Assembly: GCF_039830135.1 (NCBI RefSeq) | Contig: NZ_CP156080.1 | Span: 100,707 to 164,706 of the forward strand | DNA: 64,000 nucleotides | Reading direction: 5' to 3' | Origin: Defluviimonas sp. SAOS-178_SWC | Lineage (GTDB): Bacteria; Pseudomonadota; Alphaproteobacteria; Rhodobacterales; Rhodobacteraceae | Part shown: positions 18,182-27,217 of the stretch, piece after piece | How positions within the stretch are numbered: position 1 is the first letter of the stretch | Layout of the letters: each line of letters starts with the position of its first letter | The notes under the pieces: generated by a model | What the model was told of the DNA's origin: nothing | The model's input: the letters and a program-made list of their open reading frames with translations, nothing else | Database searches by the model: none | Program-made: the position numbers and the translations under genes

Positions 18182-18328
18182 ACGGACTTCAGCAAGCAGC
18201 ACCCGCTATTGCGCGGGTTCCGTACAAGTGATCACGCAGGGCGCATCCGCGCCTTGCGGCGGACGGTTGTCCGCTCCTGCAACGTCAACCGGCGGTTCAC
18301 GGCCGCCACATTCTGGAGGAAACGCGAA

Positions 18329-18838
18329 ATGATCTTCACCCGACGAGGAATCCTGGCGACGGCGCTGCTCGCGGCCGCCGGGCCGGATCTGGTGATCGCC
18401 CATGGCGGCCAGAACTCCTCTGCGATGGAAGAAGTCGCGCCAGAATTTCCCGACATCAAGTTCGTTGTCGTGCAGGGCGGTGTCACCGGCCCGAACCTGT
18501 CGAGCTACAAGGTGATGCAGGAGGAATCCGCCTGGCTGGCCGGGGCGCTCGCGGGGCTGACGACCAAGACCGGAACCGTCGGCCATATCTCGGGCATCCG
18601 CGTCAAGCCGGGGCTGAAGGGGCGCGGCGGCTTCTACAACGGCCTGATGCACGTGAAGCCGGACGCCAGGTTCCTGACCATCTTTGCCGGCGATCAGGAC
18701 GATAACGAACTGTCCCACCGTGTCGCCGCGGCCGAGGCCGATGCTGGCGCCGACATCATCTTCACCATGCTCAACGCCGGCCGCACCGGCGCGATCGAGG
18801 TCTCGGTCGAGTTCGAGGGCGAGGAATTCAATCCCTGA
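18329..18838 (+). pseudogene. Degraded BMP-family (PnrA/BmpA-like) nucleoside-binding protein
   Basis: A remnant of a periplasmic basic-membrane-protein family receptor, whose members bind purine nucleosides or related compounds for ABC import. A good ribosome site (GGAGGA) and a signal-like start MIFTRRGILATALLAAA lead straight into PDLVIAHGGQNSSAMEEVAP, a segment that normally lies some 80-90 residues into the protein. The middle part (KFVVVQGG, MQEESAWLAGALAGL, VGHISGIRVKPGLKGRGGFY) is well preserved, but the protein stops after 169 residues where the family normally has over 300. An internal deletion after the signal peptide plus loss of the C-terminus is the simplest explanation. No matching permease or ATPase is nearby. 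A short functional product is unlikely. Confidence 0.75.
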
Positions 18839-18874
18839 GCCACGCCGCCGGACTCCGGCGACCGGAAGAAACGT

Positions 18875-18904
18875 GAAAGCCCCGGCCTGTTGGCCGGGGC
18901 TTTC
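18875..18904. terminator. Bidirectional intrinsic terminator
   Basis: A perfect 13-base-pair stem, GAAAGCCCCGGCC and its complement, closes a TGTT loop, with A-rich and T-rich outer edges in both directions. It separates the BMP remnant from the convergent AmiS/UreI-like gene. Confidence 0.85.
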
Positions 18905-18933
18905 CTGTCTGGCGCCGCGCCATCGGCGGCGGG

Positions 18934-19446
18934 TCAGGCCAGCACGCCGTAAAACATGCAGAGTGCCGGAAGCCAGCCGGTGAAGATGCCGCACAGAAGC
19001 GTCGCCAGCGTGGCTGCGCCGCCGATCGGCCGTTGCAGCGCGAGCAGCAAGAAATACATGAACCACAGCACCGCCCAGGCGGCCCAGGCGAGACCCAGCC
19101 AGAGCGCGAGAAGGCTGTCGGCGCCAAGCGTCTCCTCGATGGCGACGGGCACCACGGTGATCGCGACAAAGAGGCTGAACCAGCCCAGCCCGCGGCCGTC
19201 GACCCCGGTGATCCGGTTGTAGGCGACCCAGAGATAGGTGGTGGTGAAGAGTAGCGTCAGCGCCGCCGACTTCACGGCGGCGGGGTCGGTCGCGCCGAAG
19301 ACGCCGTCCGCCGCGACGGCGGCGGTGATCACCGCAACGACCACGTTGATAATCACGATTTCGCGGTCGGCAATCCGGCCCGACATCCAGATCCCGTTCA
19401 GGAACAGGACCGCGCCGACAAAGAGGAGGGAAAGCGGAAGAAGCAT
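18934..19446 (-). CDS. AmiS/UreI-family urea or short-chain amide channel
   Basis: This is a 170-residue integral membrane protein with six or seven hydrophobic segments, the size and shape of AmiS/UreI channels that pass urea or small amides. Conserved pieces are PLSLLFVGAVLFLNGIWMSG at the start, LLFTTTYLWVAYNRITGVDG in the middle with the GLGWFSLFVA segment after it, and the last helix GIFTGWLPALCMFYG. AllA releases urea and AllE releases ammonia in this pathway, so a urea facilitator fits the context; no urease genes are in the window. It lies downstream of the NCS2 permease on the same strand but beyond a terminator. Substrate direction is unknown. Confidence 0.85.
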   Translation of the reverse strand: MLLPLSLLFVGAVLFLNGIWMSGRIADREIVIINVVVAVITAAVAADGVFGATDPAAVKSAALTLLFTTTYLWVAYNRITGVDGRGLGWFSLFVAITVVPVAIEETLGADSLLALWLGLAWAAWAVLWFMYFLLLALQRPIGGAATLATLLCGIFTGWLPALCMFYGVLA

Positions 19447-19495
19447 GCGGAACGACCTTCGGGTTGCTGTCAGGACGCGTGTTGAGAACTGAAAA

Positions 19496-19521
19496 GGGGA
19501 AGGCGCATCCGCGCCTTCCCC
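19496..19521 (-). terminator. Intrinsic terminator of the NCS2 permease gene
   Basis: GGGGAAGGCGC and GCGCCTTCCCC pair perfectly around an ATCC loop. On the minus strand the stem is followed by TTTTC, as expected for Rho-independent termination. A second perfect eight-base-pair hairpin (19537-19556) lies between it and the permease stop. Confidence 0.8.
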
Positions 19522-19566
19522 AGATTTAGGTGTCCTCCGCCCGGCAGGCCGGGCGGCACGGACTTG

Positions 19567-21051
19567 TCAGTGACCGCTATCGGCCTTCATCGCGGCCTCG
19601 CGCAGCTCATCTTCGCTGACTTCCTGACCGCCGTTGAAGACGATGTTCAGAAGCACCGCCGAGATCGAGGCGAGCAGGATGCCGGAGTCGATCAGCGGGT
19701 GGATCGCATGGGGCATGTGCATCTTGAAGTCCGGCGCGATCAGCGGGATCATCCCCATGCCGAGCGAGACGGCGACGATGAACCCGTTGCTGCGGTTGAC
19801 CTTGAAGTCCACTGAACCGAGGATCCGGACGCCCGTCGCGGCCACCATGCCGAACATCACCAGGCCCGCACCGCCGAGCACCGCCACCGGCAGCGATTCG
19901 ACCAGCGCGCCCATCTTCGGCACCAGGCCGAGCACGATCATGATCGCGCCGCCGGTCACGCAGACATAACGCGAGCGGATGCCGGTGACGCCGACAAGGC
20001 CGACATTCTGGCTGAACGACGTATAGGGGAAGGTGTTGAAGAGGCCGCCGATCAGCGTGCCAAGACCGTCGGTCCTGAGGCCGGCCGACAGCGACGGGCG
20101 CTCGATCTTCTTGCCGCACATCTCACCCAGCGCGAGGAACATGCCCGTCGATTCGATCATCACCACGATCATGACGAGCGTCATGGTCAGGATCATGACC
20201 GGATCGAAGATCGGCAGGCCGAAGCGGAACGGCGTGATCAGCTCGAACCAGCCGGCGTTCGCCACCTTGTCGAAATGCATCAGGCCGAGCGCCGCCGCGA
20301 CGACGCCGCCGACGATGATGCCGATCAACACCGAGATGTTCGCCAAGAAGCCGCGCGCGTATTTCATCACGAGGATGATCGACACGAGAACCGCCGCCGA
20401 GATGGCGAGGTTGGTGCCCGACGCGTAGAGCGGGTTGTCCATCGACGGCGCGATGTTCAGACCCTTGGGCAGTTCCGGCGCCCCCGGCAGCGCCTTGATC
20501 GCATCCAGCCAGGCCGTGTGTTCGGGGTTAATGATCTTCGGCGCGGTGGGGCCGACCGGAAGTCCGAAGATCCAGTTGATCCCGATCCGCATCAGCGTGA
20601 CGCCGATCACCAGGATGATCGTGCCGGTGACGACGGGCGGAAAGAACCGCAGCATCTTGGCGACGAAGGGCGCGATCAGCATGCCGATGATACCGGCGCC
20701 GATGATGGCGCCGAAGATCATCCGCGCGCCGTCGGTTCCGGGGTTGGCGATGGCAATCGACACCATCGGGCCGACCGAGGCGAAGGTCACGCCCATCATC
20801 ACCGGAAGCCGGATGCCGAACCATTTCGACGCGCCGAGCGACTGGATGATCGTCACAAGGCCGCAGACGAACAGGTCGGCCGAGATTAGGAACGCGACCT
20901 GTTCCGGCTCAAGCTTGAGAACGCGCCCGACGATGAGGGGGACGGCGATCGCGCCCGCATACATGACGAGCACATGTTGCAGGCCAAGCGTGAACAGCTT
21001 CGGCGGTGGCAGGATCTCGTTGACGGCGTCAAACGTAGCATCGGTTGCCAT
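19567..21051 (-). CDS. NCS2-family urate/xanthine permease
   Basis: This is a nucleobase:cation symporter-2 (uracil-xanthine permease) protein that imports an oxidised purine such as urate or xanthine by proton symport. The 494-residue sequence has about 14 transmembrane segments. It starts with KLFTLGLQHVLVMYAGAIAV, has the family motif VMIESTGMFLALGEMCGKKI, and TFPYTSFSQNVGLVGVTGIR, which includes the conserved Q/N of the substrate site. A GGAGGAGA ribosome site precedes the ATG. The position beside malic enzyme, NCS1 and the urate genes supports urate or xanthine rather than uracil, but the exact substrate is inference. Confidence 0.92.
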   Translation of the reverse strand: MATDATFDAVNEILPPPKLFTLGLQHVLVMYAGAIAVPLIVGRVLKLEPEQVAFLISADLFVCGLVTIIQSLGASKWFGIRLPVMMGVTFASVGPMVSIAIANPGTDGARMIFGAIIGAGIIGMLIAPFVAKMLRFFPPVVTGTIILVIGVTLMRIGINWIFGLPVGPTAPKIINPEHTAWLDAIKALPGAPELPKGLNIAPSMDNPLYASGTNLAISAAVLVSIILVMKYARGFLANISVLIGIIVGGVVAAALGLMHFDKVANAGWFELITPFRFGLPIFDPVMILTMTLVMIVVMIESTGMFLALGEMCGKKIERPSLSAGLRTDGLGTLIGGLFNTFPYTSFSQNVGLVGVTGIRSRYVCVTGGAIMIVLGLVPKMGALVESLPVAVLGGAGLVMFGMVAATGVRILGSVDFKVNRSNGFIVAVSLGMGMIPLIAPDFKMHMPHAIHPLIDSGILLASISAVLLNIVFNGGQEVSEDELREAAMKADSGH

Positions 21052-21093
21052 ATTGTCTTCTCCTCCTCGGAAAACTGATGATTGGGTTATGAT

Positions 21094-21115
21094 CCGGCGG
21101 TCTGGCTTCCGCCGG
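21094..21115 (-). promoter_or_regulatory. Stem-loop between maeB and the NCS2 permease
   Basis: CCGGCGG and CCGCCGG pair perfectly around an eight-base loop in the 74-base gap. No U-run follows on the minus strand, so it is more likely an mRNA 3' protector than a full terminator. Confidence 0.4.
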
Positions 21116-21125
21116 GCGGCGCTTG

Positions 21126-23402
21126 TCAGCCGTAGGATGAAACGGCGGATCCGGCGAGCGCCGAGATGTTCAGCAATCCGCGGACGGTGATCGCGGGCGT
21201 GACGATATGGGCGCGGTTGCCCATCCCCATCAGGATCGGGCCGACTTCGAGGCCGTTTGCGACCGATTTCATGATGTTCCGGGCGGCGCCGGCGGCATCG
21301 GTGTTGGCGTAGACCAGCACATTGGCCCGGCCCGTCAGCCTTCCGCCGGGGAACAGCCGTTCCCGCAGGTCGCCGTCGAGCGCGGCATCGGTGTGCATCT
21401 CGCCCTCGTATTCGAAATCCACGGTCTGGCCGTCGAGAATTGCCATGGCGCCGCGCATGGCCCGGCCCGACGCGCTGTCGAGGTTGCCGAACTGCGACCC
21501 GGAGCAGAGCGCGACCTTGGGCTCCACCCCGAAGCGGCGCACATGGCGCGCGGCCGCGACGACGGTGTCGGCGATCTGCGCGGCCGTCGGTTCCGCGGTC
21601 ACATGGGTGTCGGCGACGAAGAGCGGCCCCTGATCGACAAGGACGAGCGACAGCGCCCCGATCGGGTGCAGTTCGTCGGTCGACAGGACCTGAGTGACGT
21701 AGTTCAGGTGCCAGCGATACTGGCCGAAGGTGCCGCAGATCATGCTGTCGGCGTCGCCGCGATGCACCATCACGGCCGCGATCGCCGTGGTGTTGGTTCG
21801 CAGCACCGCCCGGGCGAGGTCGGGCGTCACGCCCTGGCGCCGGGTGATCTCGTGATAGGTTGTCCAGTAGTCGCGGTAGCGCGGATCATCCTCGGGATCG
21901 ACCAGTTCGAAATCGGCGCCGGGCCGGATCTTGAGGCCCGCCCGCTCCAGCCGGGCTTCGACCACGGAGCGGCGGCCGATCAGGATCGGCGTGTCGATCC
22001 GCTCTTCCAGGAGCGACTGGGCCGCGCGCATCACGCGCTCGTCCTCGCCCTCGGCGAAGACCACCCTGCGCTGCGCCTGACGGGCGGTGTCGAAGACCCG
22101 CCGCATGATCGTGTGCGAACGGAAGACCTGCCCCTGAAGGTGCGAGCGGTATTCGTCGAAGTCGATCTTGCGCGTGGCGACGCCGGAATCGATGGCGGCC
22201 TTCGCGACGGCCGTCGCGATGGTGGGCAGAAGCCGGGGGTCGAAGGGCTTCGGGATCAGGTATTCCGGTCCGAAGGTCAGCCGTTCGCCCTGATAGGCGG
22301 CGCCAAGCTCGGCCGAGGCGGTTTCCCGCGCCAGCCCGGCGATCGCCTCGACGCAGGCAAGCTTCATCGCGTCGTTGATCTCGGTCGCGCCGGCATCGAG
22401 CGCGCCGCGGAAGATGAAGGGGAAGCACAGGACGTTGTTGACCTGGTTCGGATAGTCCGAGCGTCCGGTGGCGATCAGCGCCCCCGGCGCGGCGGCGCGT
22501 GCCTCTTCCGGCATGATCTCCGGCACCGGGTTGGCCAGTGCGAAGATGATCGGATCGGCGGCCATCTTGGCGACCATCTCCCTGGTCAGAAGGCCGGGGC
22601 CCGAGACGCCAAGGAACAGGTCCGCGCCCTCCATCGCCTCCATCGTGGTGCGCATTTCGGTCTTCTTGGCGAATTCCTGCTTTTCGGCATTGAGGTCGTT
22701 GCGCCCCGTATGCACCACGCCCTTGCTGTCGAGCATGGTGATGTTTTCCTTCCTCACCCCCATGACCATCAGCATCTTGAGGCAGGCGATCCCGGCCGCG
22801 CCGGCGCCGAGCGCGACGACCTTGATCTCCCCGACCTTCTTCTTCGCCACGATCAGCGCATTATAGGCCGCGGCGGCGGCGACGATGGCGGTGCCGTGCT
22901 GGTCGTCGTGGAAGACCGGAATGTTCATGCGCTCGCGGCAGAGTCGTTCCACGAGGAAGCAATCGGGCGCCTTGATGTCTTCGAGGTTGACCGCGCCGAA
23001 GGTGGGTTCCAGCGAACAGACGATGTCGGCCAGCTTCTCGGGGTCGCTCTCGTTCACCTCGATGTCGAAACAGTCGATCCCGGCGAATTTCTTGAAGAGA
23101 ACCGCCTTGCCCTCCATCACCGGCTTCGACGCCTGCGCCCCGATATTGCCGAGGCCGAGCACGGCGGTGCCGTTCGAGATGACGGCGACGAGGTTGCCCT
23201 TGGCGGTATAGCGCGCCGCGTCTGCGGGCGTCTTCTCGATCTCGAGACAGGCTTCCGCGACGCCGGGCGAATAGGCGTTCGACAGGTCGCGCCCCGTGGT
23301 CATGGGTTTCGTCGCCCGGATCTCGAGTTTCCCGGGTTTCGGGAATTCGTGATAGTCGAGCGCCTCCTGGCGCTTTGCCGCCTTAGGATCGTCAGCTGCC
23401 AT
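21126..23402 (-). CDS. maeB: NADP-type malic enzyme with phosphotransacetylase-like domain (MaeB)
   Basis: The enzyme decarboxylates malate to pyruvate with reduction of NAD(P). Of 758 residues, about 1-160 hold the malic N-domain ([55 protein letters not shown]). About 165-420 form the nucleotide-binding domain ([20 protein letters not shown]). The rest resembles phosphotransacetylase ([20 protein letters not shown]) and in this family serves as an allosteric module sensing acetyl-CoA. GGAGAAAG precedes the ATG. Together with GlcB and the AceEF-Lpd set it can turn glyoxylate-derived malate into pyruvate and regenerate acetyl-CoA. It is transcribed with NCS2 downstream; NCS1 and bhc genes lie upstream on the same strand. 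Confidence 0.96.
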   Translation of the reverse strand: MAADDPKAAKRQEALDYHEFPKPGKLEIRATKPMTTGRDLSNAYSPGVAEACLEIEKTPADAARYTAKGNLVAVISNGTAVLGLGNIGAQASKPVMEGKAVLFKKFAGIDCFDIEVNESDPEKLADIVCSLEPTFGAVNLEDIKAPDCFLVERLCRERMNIPVFHDDQHGTAIVAAAAAYNALIVAKKKVGEIKVVALGAGAAGIACLKMLMVMGVRKENITMLDSKGVVHTGRNDLNAEKQEFAKKTEMRTTMEAMEGADLFLGVSGPGLLTREMVAKMAADPIIFALANPVPEIMPEEARAAAPGALIATGRSDYPNQVNNVLCFPFIFRGALDAGATEINDAMKLACVEAIAGLARETASAELGAAYQGERLTFGPEYLIPKPFDPRLLPTIATAVAKAAIDSGVATRKIDFDEYRSHLQGQVFRSHTIMRRVFDTARQAQRRVVFAEGEDERVMRAAQSLLEERIDTPILIGRRSVVEARLERAGLKIRPGADFELVDPEDDPRYRDYWTTYHEITRRQGVTPDLARAVLRTNTTAIAAVMVHRGDADSMICGTFGQYRWHLNYVTQVLSTDELHPIGALSLVLVDQGPLFVADTHVTAEPTAAQIADTVVAAARHVRRFGVEPKVALCSGSQFGNLDSASGRAMRGAMAILDGQTVDFEYEGEMHTDAALDGDLRERLFPGGRLTGRANVLVYANTDAAGAARNIMKSVANGLEVGPILMGMGNRAHIVTPAITVRGLLNISALAGSAVSSYG

Positions 23403-23469
23403 CGTTCTTTCTCCGCAATTCGGCTGTCCGTTCAGCGCGGACGCACATGTGTTTTTTTGGGTAGGATTT

Positions 23470-23498
23470 GCTGCCGGCGGGGTGCGCCCCCCGGCAGC
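23470..23498 (-). terminator. Stem-loop after the NCS1 permease gene
   Basis: GCTGCCGG and CCGGCAGC pair as the outer stem, extended by GGGG/CCCC around a TGCG loop with one bulged base, just after the NCS1 stop. There is no good U-run on the minus strand, so termination efficiency is uncertain. Confidence 0.5.
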
Positions 23499-23511
23499 AT
23501 CTTGGGCGGGC

Positions 23512-24957
23512 TCAGACCTTGACGGCGCCCTTGGCCATGGCGTGATAGATCACGCCGCCGAGGATCGCGCCGATCACCCAGTTGTAGCCCGACAGGGATG
23601 CGAACCACGGCACCCAGACGGTCGCCACCGAGAAGACCGCCGCCAGCCCGAAGGCCTTGACCGCCGCGTCGTTCCAGCCGTTGCCATAGTGGTAGCGGCC
23701 GCGCTCCATGTCATAGAGATCGTCGAGGTCCAGGTGCTGCTTCCGGTGCAGGTAGTAGTCGACGATCATGATCCCGTAGATCGGTGCCAGCGTCGCGCCC
23801 AGCGTGTTGACGAAGCCGCTGATCCCGAACTGGCTGATGAAGCTGTTCCAGAACCCGCCGATCACCAGGGCGAAGACCGAGGTGATGACACCGGCCTTGC
23901 GGAAGCTGATCTTTTCGGGCGCGAGGTTGGCGATACCGTTCACCGCCGGGATGAAGTTCGCCACGAGGTTGATGCCAACCGTCGCCGCGAAGAAGGTGAT
24001 CGCCGCGATCACGCCCAGAAGCACGCTGTCGGTACGCTCGACGATCTCGGTCGGGTTGATGATCTCCTCGCCGAAGACCACGGCCGCGCCGCCGGTCGTC
24101 AGAAGGGCCAGAGCCGAGAACAGGATCATGTTGAACGGCAGGCCGGCGAGGTTGCCGATGACCATCGCGCGCCGGTCCTTGGCATAGCGCGAGAAGTCGG
24201 AGAAGTTGATCATCACCGCCGCGAAATAGGCGACCATGGTGCCGACGATGGCGATGAAGCCCTCGAACTCGGTGGCCAAGGTGCCCTCGGGATTGGCGAA
24301 GATCGTCGCCGTGGCCGACAGAAGCTGCCCTTCCGAACGGTTCCAGAGCACGATGACAAGGCCGATCATCACGATGTAGACGAACGGTCCGGCGATGTTC
24401 AGGAAGGTTTCGACCCAGCCCATGCCGCGCCAGAAGATCGCGATATGCAGCACCCAGACGATGAAGAACGACAACCAGTCGATGCCGGTAAGTCCGAGGA
24501 TTTCGGTCCCGCCATGGATGCCGGTGATCGACCGGATCAGGAGCGCGAGCGCCGTCGAGGCGAAATAGACCTGGACGCCGTACCAGAACACGGCGACCGT
24601 CGATCTCAGTATCGCCGGCAGCTTTGCCCCCTGGGTGCCCAGACTGGCGCGCGCCAGAACCGGGTAGGGAATGCCGTATTTCTCTCCGGCCGCGCCGGAG
24701 AGGTTGACCATCCACATGACGAAAAGCCCGGCGACGATGAGCGCCGCGAAGGCGGTCCAGCCGCCGACGCCGTAGGAAATGAACAGCGATGCCACCAGCG
24801 AATAGCCGAAGAGCGACTGAACGTCATTTGCCCAGATGTTGAAGATGGCGAACCATCCCCAGGTCTTTTCTCTTGCTCCTGCCGGGTTCAGCGTATGTGT
24901 GCTTTCGCCGGAAATCGTGTCGCCGTGGGCGACATGATCGTGATGAGTGGACACCAT
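23512..24957 (-). CDS. NCS1-family nucleobase/allantoin/hydantoin permease
   Basis: This is a nucleobase:cation symporter-1 protein of 481 residues with about 12 transmembrane segments. It begins with a hydrophilic His-rich stretch and then REKTWGWFAIFNIWANDVQS, where the helix-1 WANDVQ and the following GY belong to the substrate-contact region. Later elements include YGIPYPVLARASLGTQGAKL, VMINFSDFSRYAKDRRAMVI and GILVDYYL-type PIYGIMIVDYYLHRKQHLDL. Known members take up cytosine, allantoin, hydantoins or purines. Between maeB and bhcD in an allantoin/glyoxylate locus, allantoin or a related ureide is the best guess. GGGGAGGAGAG precedes the start. Confidence 0.92.
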   Translation of the reverse strand: MVSTHHDHVAHGDTISGESTHTLNPAGAREKTWGWFAIFNIWANDVQSLFGYSLVASLFISYGVGGWTAFAALIVAGLFVMWMVNLSGAAGEKYGIPYPVLARASLGTQGAKLPAILRSTVAVFWYGVQVYFASTALALLIRSITGIHGGTEILGLTGIDWLSFFIVWVLHIAIFWRGMGWVETFLNIAGPFVYIVMIGLVIVLWNRSEGQLLSATATIFANPEGTLATEFEGFIAIVGTMVAYFAAVMINFSDFSRYAKDRRAMVIGNLAGLPFNMILFSALALLTTGGAAVVFGEEIINPTEIVERTDSVLLGVIAAITFFAATVGINLVANFIPAVNGIANLAPEKISFRKAGVITSVFALVIGGFWNSFISQFGISGFVNTLGATLAPIYGIMIVDYYLHRKQHLDLDDLYDMERGRYHYGNGWNDAAVKAFGLAAVFSVATVWVPWFASLSGYNWVIGAILGGVIYHAMAKGAVKV

Positions 24958-25007
24958 TTCTCTCCTCCCCGAAATTGGTCCAGTATGTACGTGCTGGCAG
25001 TATAACC

Positions 25008-25976
25008 CTAGAACTCGACCTCGACCGCAACACCCTGCTTGACCGCGAGATCGACCACGGACGAGGCCACGGCCAAGTCCTGAAGCCCGACACCCGTGCC
25101 GTCAAAGATCGTTATTTCCTTCTCCGAGGTCCGGCCCGGATGGTCGCCGTTGATGACCTGGCCGAGTTCGACGATGTCTTCCTTGCGAATGGTCAGGTCG
25201 ATGATCGCGTGCTGGAATTCGCCGATCGTGACCGACTGCGCCACTTCGTCGGTAAAGAGCGTCGACCGGCGGATCAGCTTGTCCGCATCGACTTCCTGCT
25301 TGCCCTTGGTATCGGTGCCCATGCAGGCGATGTGGGTGCCGTCCTTGACATGCTCGGAGGTCAGGATCGCGCCGAAGCTCGACGTGATGGTGACGATCAC
25401 GTCGCTGGCGGCGCCGAGATCCTCGAGCGAGACGCTCTCGAAGGGCAGGCCAAGCGCTTCTGCGGCCTTGCGCAGACCTTCCAGCTTCTCGGGCGTGCGG
25501 TTCCACGCCACGACCCGTTCGAAGGGCCGTTGCGCCGCAACGGCGCGCATCTGGTAGGCCGCCTGATGGCCCGCACCGACGATACCGAGAACCTTCGCGT
25601 CCTTCCGGGCCAGATGCGCCACCGAAACGGCGGCAGCGGCGGCCGTTCTGAGCGCGGTCAGAAGGTTGCCGCCCACGACGGCGCGGCATTTGCCGGTATC
25701 GGCGTCGAACAGGAAGATCGTGGACTGGTGGTTGGTCAGGCCCTTTTGCGCATTGCCGGGCCAGTAGCCGCCGGACTTGAGGCCGAGGTTCAGCGCGGCG
25801 CGGTCGAAGCCGGACTTGAAGCCGTAAAGCGCGTCGGCATGGCCGATCGCCTCGCGGATCACCGGAAAGTTGTAGGCGGTGCGTGCCGCCATGGATGCAA
25901 ACACCTTCTCGACCGCGTCAAAGGCGGCTTCCGCCGTCATCAGGCCGGCGATCTCTTTTTCGGGGACGATGATCAT
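25008..25976 (-). CDS. bhcD: Iminosuccinate reductase BhcD (ornithine cyclodeaminase fold)
   Basis: BhcD reduces iminosuccinate to L-aspartate, regenerating the amino donor of the beta-hydroxyaspartate cycle. The 322-residue protein belongs to the ornithine cyclodeaminase/mu-crystallin family. It has LKSGGYWPGNAQKGLTNHQS, the Rossmann motif KVLGIVGAGHQAAYQMRAVA near residue 140, and HIACMGTDTKGKQEVDADKL. The assignment as BhcD rather than a cyclodeaminase rests on its position directly after bhcA-bhcB-bhcC with an IclR gene divergent from them, the arrangement known from Paracoccus denitrificans. It is separated from bhcC by 62 bases that include a terminator-like hairpin. GAGGAG precedes the ATG. 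Confidence 0.92.
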   Translation of the reverse strand: MIIVPEKEIAGLMTAEAAFDAVEKVFASMAARTAYNFPVIREAIGHADALYGFKSGFDRAALNLGLKSGGYWPGNAQKGLTNHQSTIFLFDADTGKCRAVVGGNLLTALRTAAAAAVSVAHLARKDAKVLGIVGAGHQAAYQMRAVAAQRPFERVVAWNRTPEKLEGLRKAAEALGLPFESVSLEDLGAASDVIVTITSSFGAILTSEHVKDGTHIACMGTDTKGKQEVDADKLIRRSTLFTDEVAQSVTIGEFQHAIIDLTIRKEDIVELGQVINGDHPGRTSEKEITIFDGTGVGLQDLAVASSVVDLAVKQGVAVEVEF

Positions 25977-25999
25977 GTTCGCTCCTCTCTATTGAAAAG

Positions 26000-26019
26000 G
26001 GGCCGGGCGAACCCGGCCC
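26000..26019 (-). terminator. Terminator-like hairpin between bhcC and bhcD
   Basis: On the minus strand GGGCCGGG-TTCG-CCCGGCCC forms an eight-base-pair stem with a stable UUCG tetraloop, followed by CTTTTC. It lies inside the bhc operon, so it probably gives partial termination or protects the upstream mRNA, lowering bhcD relative to bhcABC. Confidence 0.65.
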
Positions 26020-26038
26020 TTCTGTCTCGGGACGTTGC

Positions 26039-27202
26039 TCAGTAGGCCTTGCCGCGGGCCGAGACCGGCCAGACGGCTTCGACCTTGCCGCCCCTGACAC
26101 CGACATACCAGTCGTGCACGTTCGCGGTGGGGTCGCAGTGGCCGGGCACCAGGCGCAGCTTCTCGCCGACCTTCAGGACGCCTTTCGGATCCTCGATGAC
26201 GCCATGCTCGTCTGAGCATTTGATGTATTTCACGTCGTCGCGGCCATAGATGAAGGGCAGGCCGCTATCGACCGACTGCGCCTTGAGGCCGGCGTCGCAG
26301 ATCGCCTTGTCGGCCTTCGCGTGGCTCATCACCTGGGTCAGGATGAAAAAGGCGTTTTCCCACTCACCCTGGTCGATGCGCTTGCCGTCCTTGTCGTGAA
26401 TACGGCCATAGTCGGCATCCATGAACGCGTAGGAGCCGCACTGAAGCTCGTTGTAGACGCCCGAGTTGCTCTCGAAATAGTAGGAGCCGGTGCCGCCGCC
26501 GGACACCAGTTCAGGCTCCAGCCCTTCTTTCTTGAGGGCCTCGACCGCGTCCTTCACCATGGCGATGGCGATGTCGAGCTTTTCCTTGCGCGCCTCGTAG
26601 CTGTCCATGTGCTGCATCGCGCCCTGATAGGCCTGGATGCCCTTGAACTTCAGGCCCGGCGCCGCCGCGACGGCCTTGGCGATCTTGACGACATCCTCGG
26701 TCCTGGTGACGCCGCAGCGCCCGGCGCCGCAGTCGATCTCGATGAAGACGCCCAGTTCGGTGCCATGCTTGACAGCCGCGGCCGACAGTTCGGCAACGTT
26801 GTTGACGTCATCGACGCAGACGATGATCGAGGAGCCGAGCTTCGGCAGCCGCGCCAGCCGGTCGATCTTCTTCGGGTCGCGGACCTGGTTCGACACCAGA
26901 ACGTCCTTGATGCCGCCGCGCACGAAGACTTCGGCTTCGGACACTTTCTGGCAGCAGACGCCGACCGCGCCGCCGAGCTTTTCCTGAAGCTTCTGGACGT
27001 CGACAGACTTGTGCATCTTGCCGTGGCTGCGGTGACGCATGCCATGCGCCTTGGCATAGTCGCCCATCTTCTTGATGTTGCGCTCAAGCGCGTCGAGATC
27101 GAGGACGAGACAGGGCGTCTGGATGTCCTTCTCGTCCATGCCCGGCTTGGCGGGGATGTCGTAGCCGACCTCGAGGGTGTCGATGTTGACGGGTGCGTTC
27201 AT
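26039..27202 (-). CDS. bhcC: beta-Hydroxyaspartate aldolase BhcC
   Basis: BhcC joins glycine and glyoxylate to erythro-beta-hydroxyaspartate, the carbon-carbon forming step of the cycle. The 387-residue protein belongs to the D-threonine aldolase-like, fold-III PLP enzymes. TPCLVLDLDALERNIKKM leads to HRSHGKMHKSVDVQKLQEKL, where the Lys after HG is the PLP anchor. It also has EIDCGAGRCGVTRTEDVVKI, SGGGTGSYYFESNSGVYNEL, and near the C-terminus VPGHCDPTANVHDWYVGVRG with the metal-binding His-x-Cys of this family. GGGAGA precedes the ATG. It follows bhcB by 15 bases. Single-gene annotation would call it D-threonine aldolase; the cluster context argues for BhcC. Confidence 0.94.
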   Translation of the reverse strand: MNAPVNIDTLEVGYDIPAKPGMDEKDIQTPCLVLDLDALERNIKKMGDYAKAHGMRHRSHGKMHKSVDVQKLQEKLGGAVGVCCQKVSEAEVFVRGGIKDVLVSNQVRDPKKIDRLARLPKLGSSIIVCVDDVNNVAELSAAAVKHGTELGVFIEIDCGAGRCGVTRTEDVVKIAKAVAAAPGLKFKGIQAYQGAMQHMDSYEARKEKLDIAIAMVKDAVEALKKEGLEPELVSGGGTGSYYFESNSGVYNELQCGSYAFMDADYGRIHDKDGKRIDQGEWENAFFILTQVMSHAKADKAICDAGLKAQSVDSGLPFIYGRDDVKYIKCSDEHGVIEDPKGVLKVGEKLRLVPGHCDPTANVHDWYVGVRGGKVEAVWPVSARGKAY

Positions 27203-27217
27203 GGTTGTTCTCCCAAA

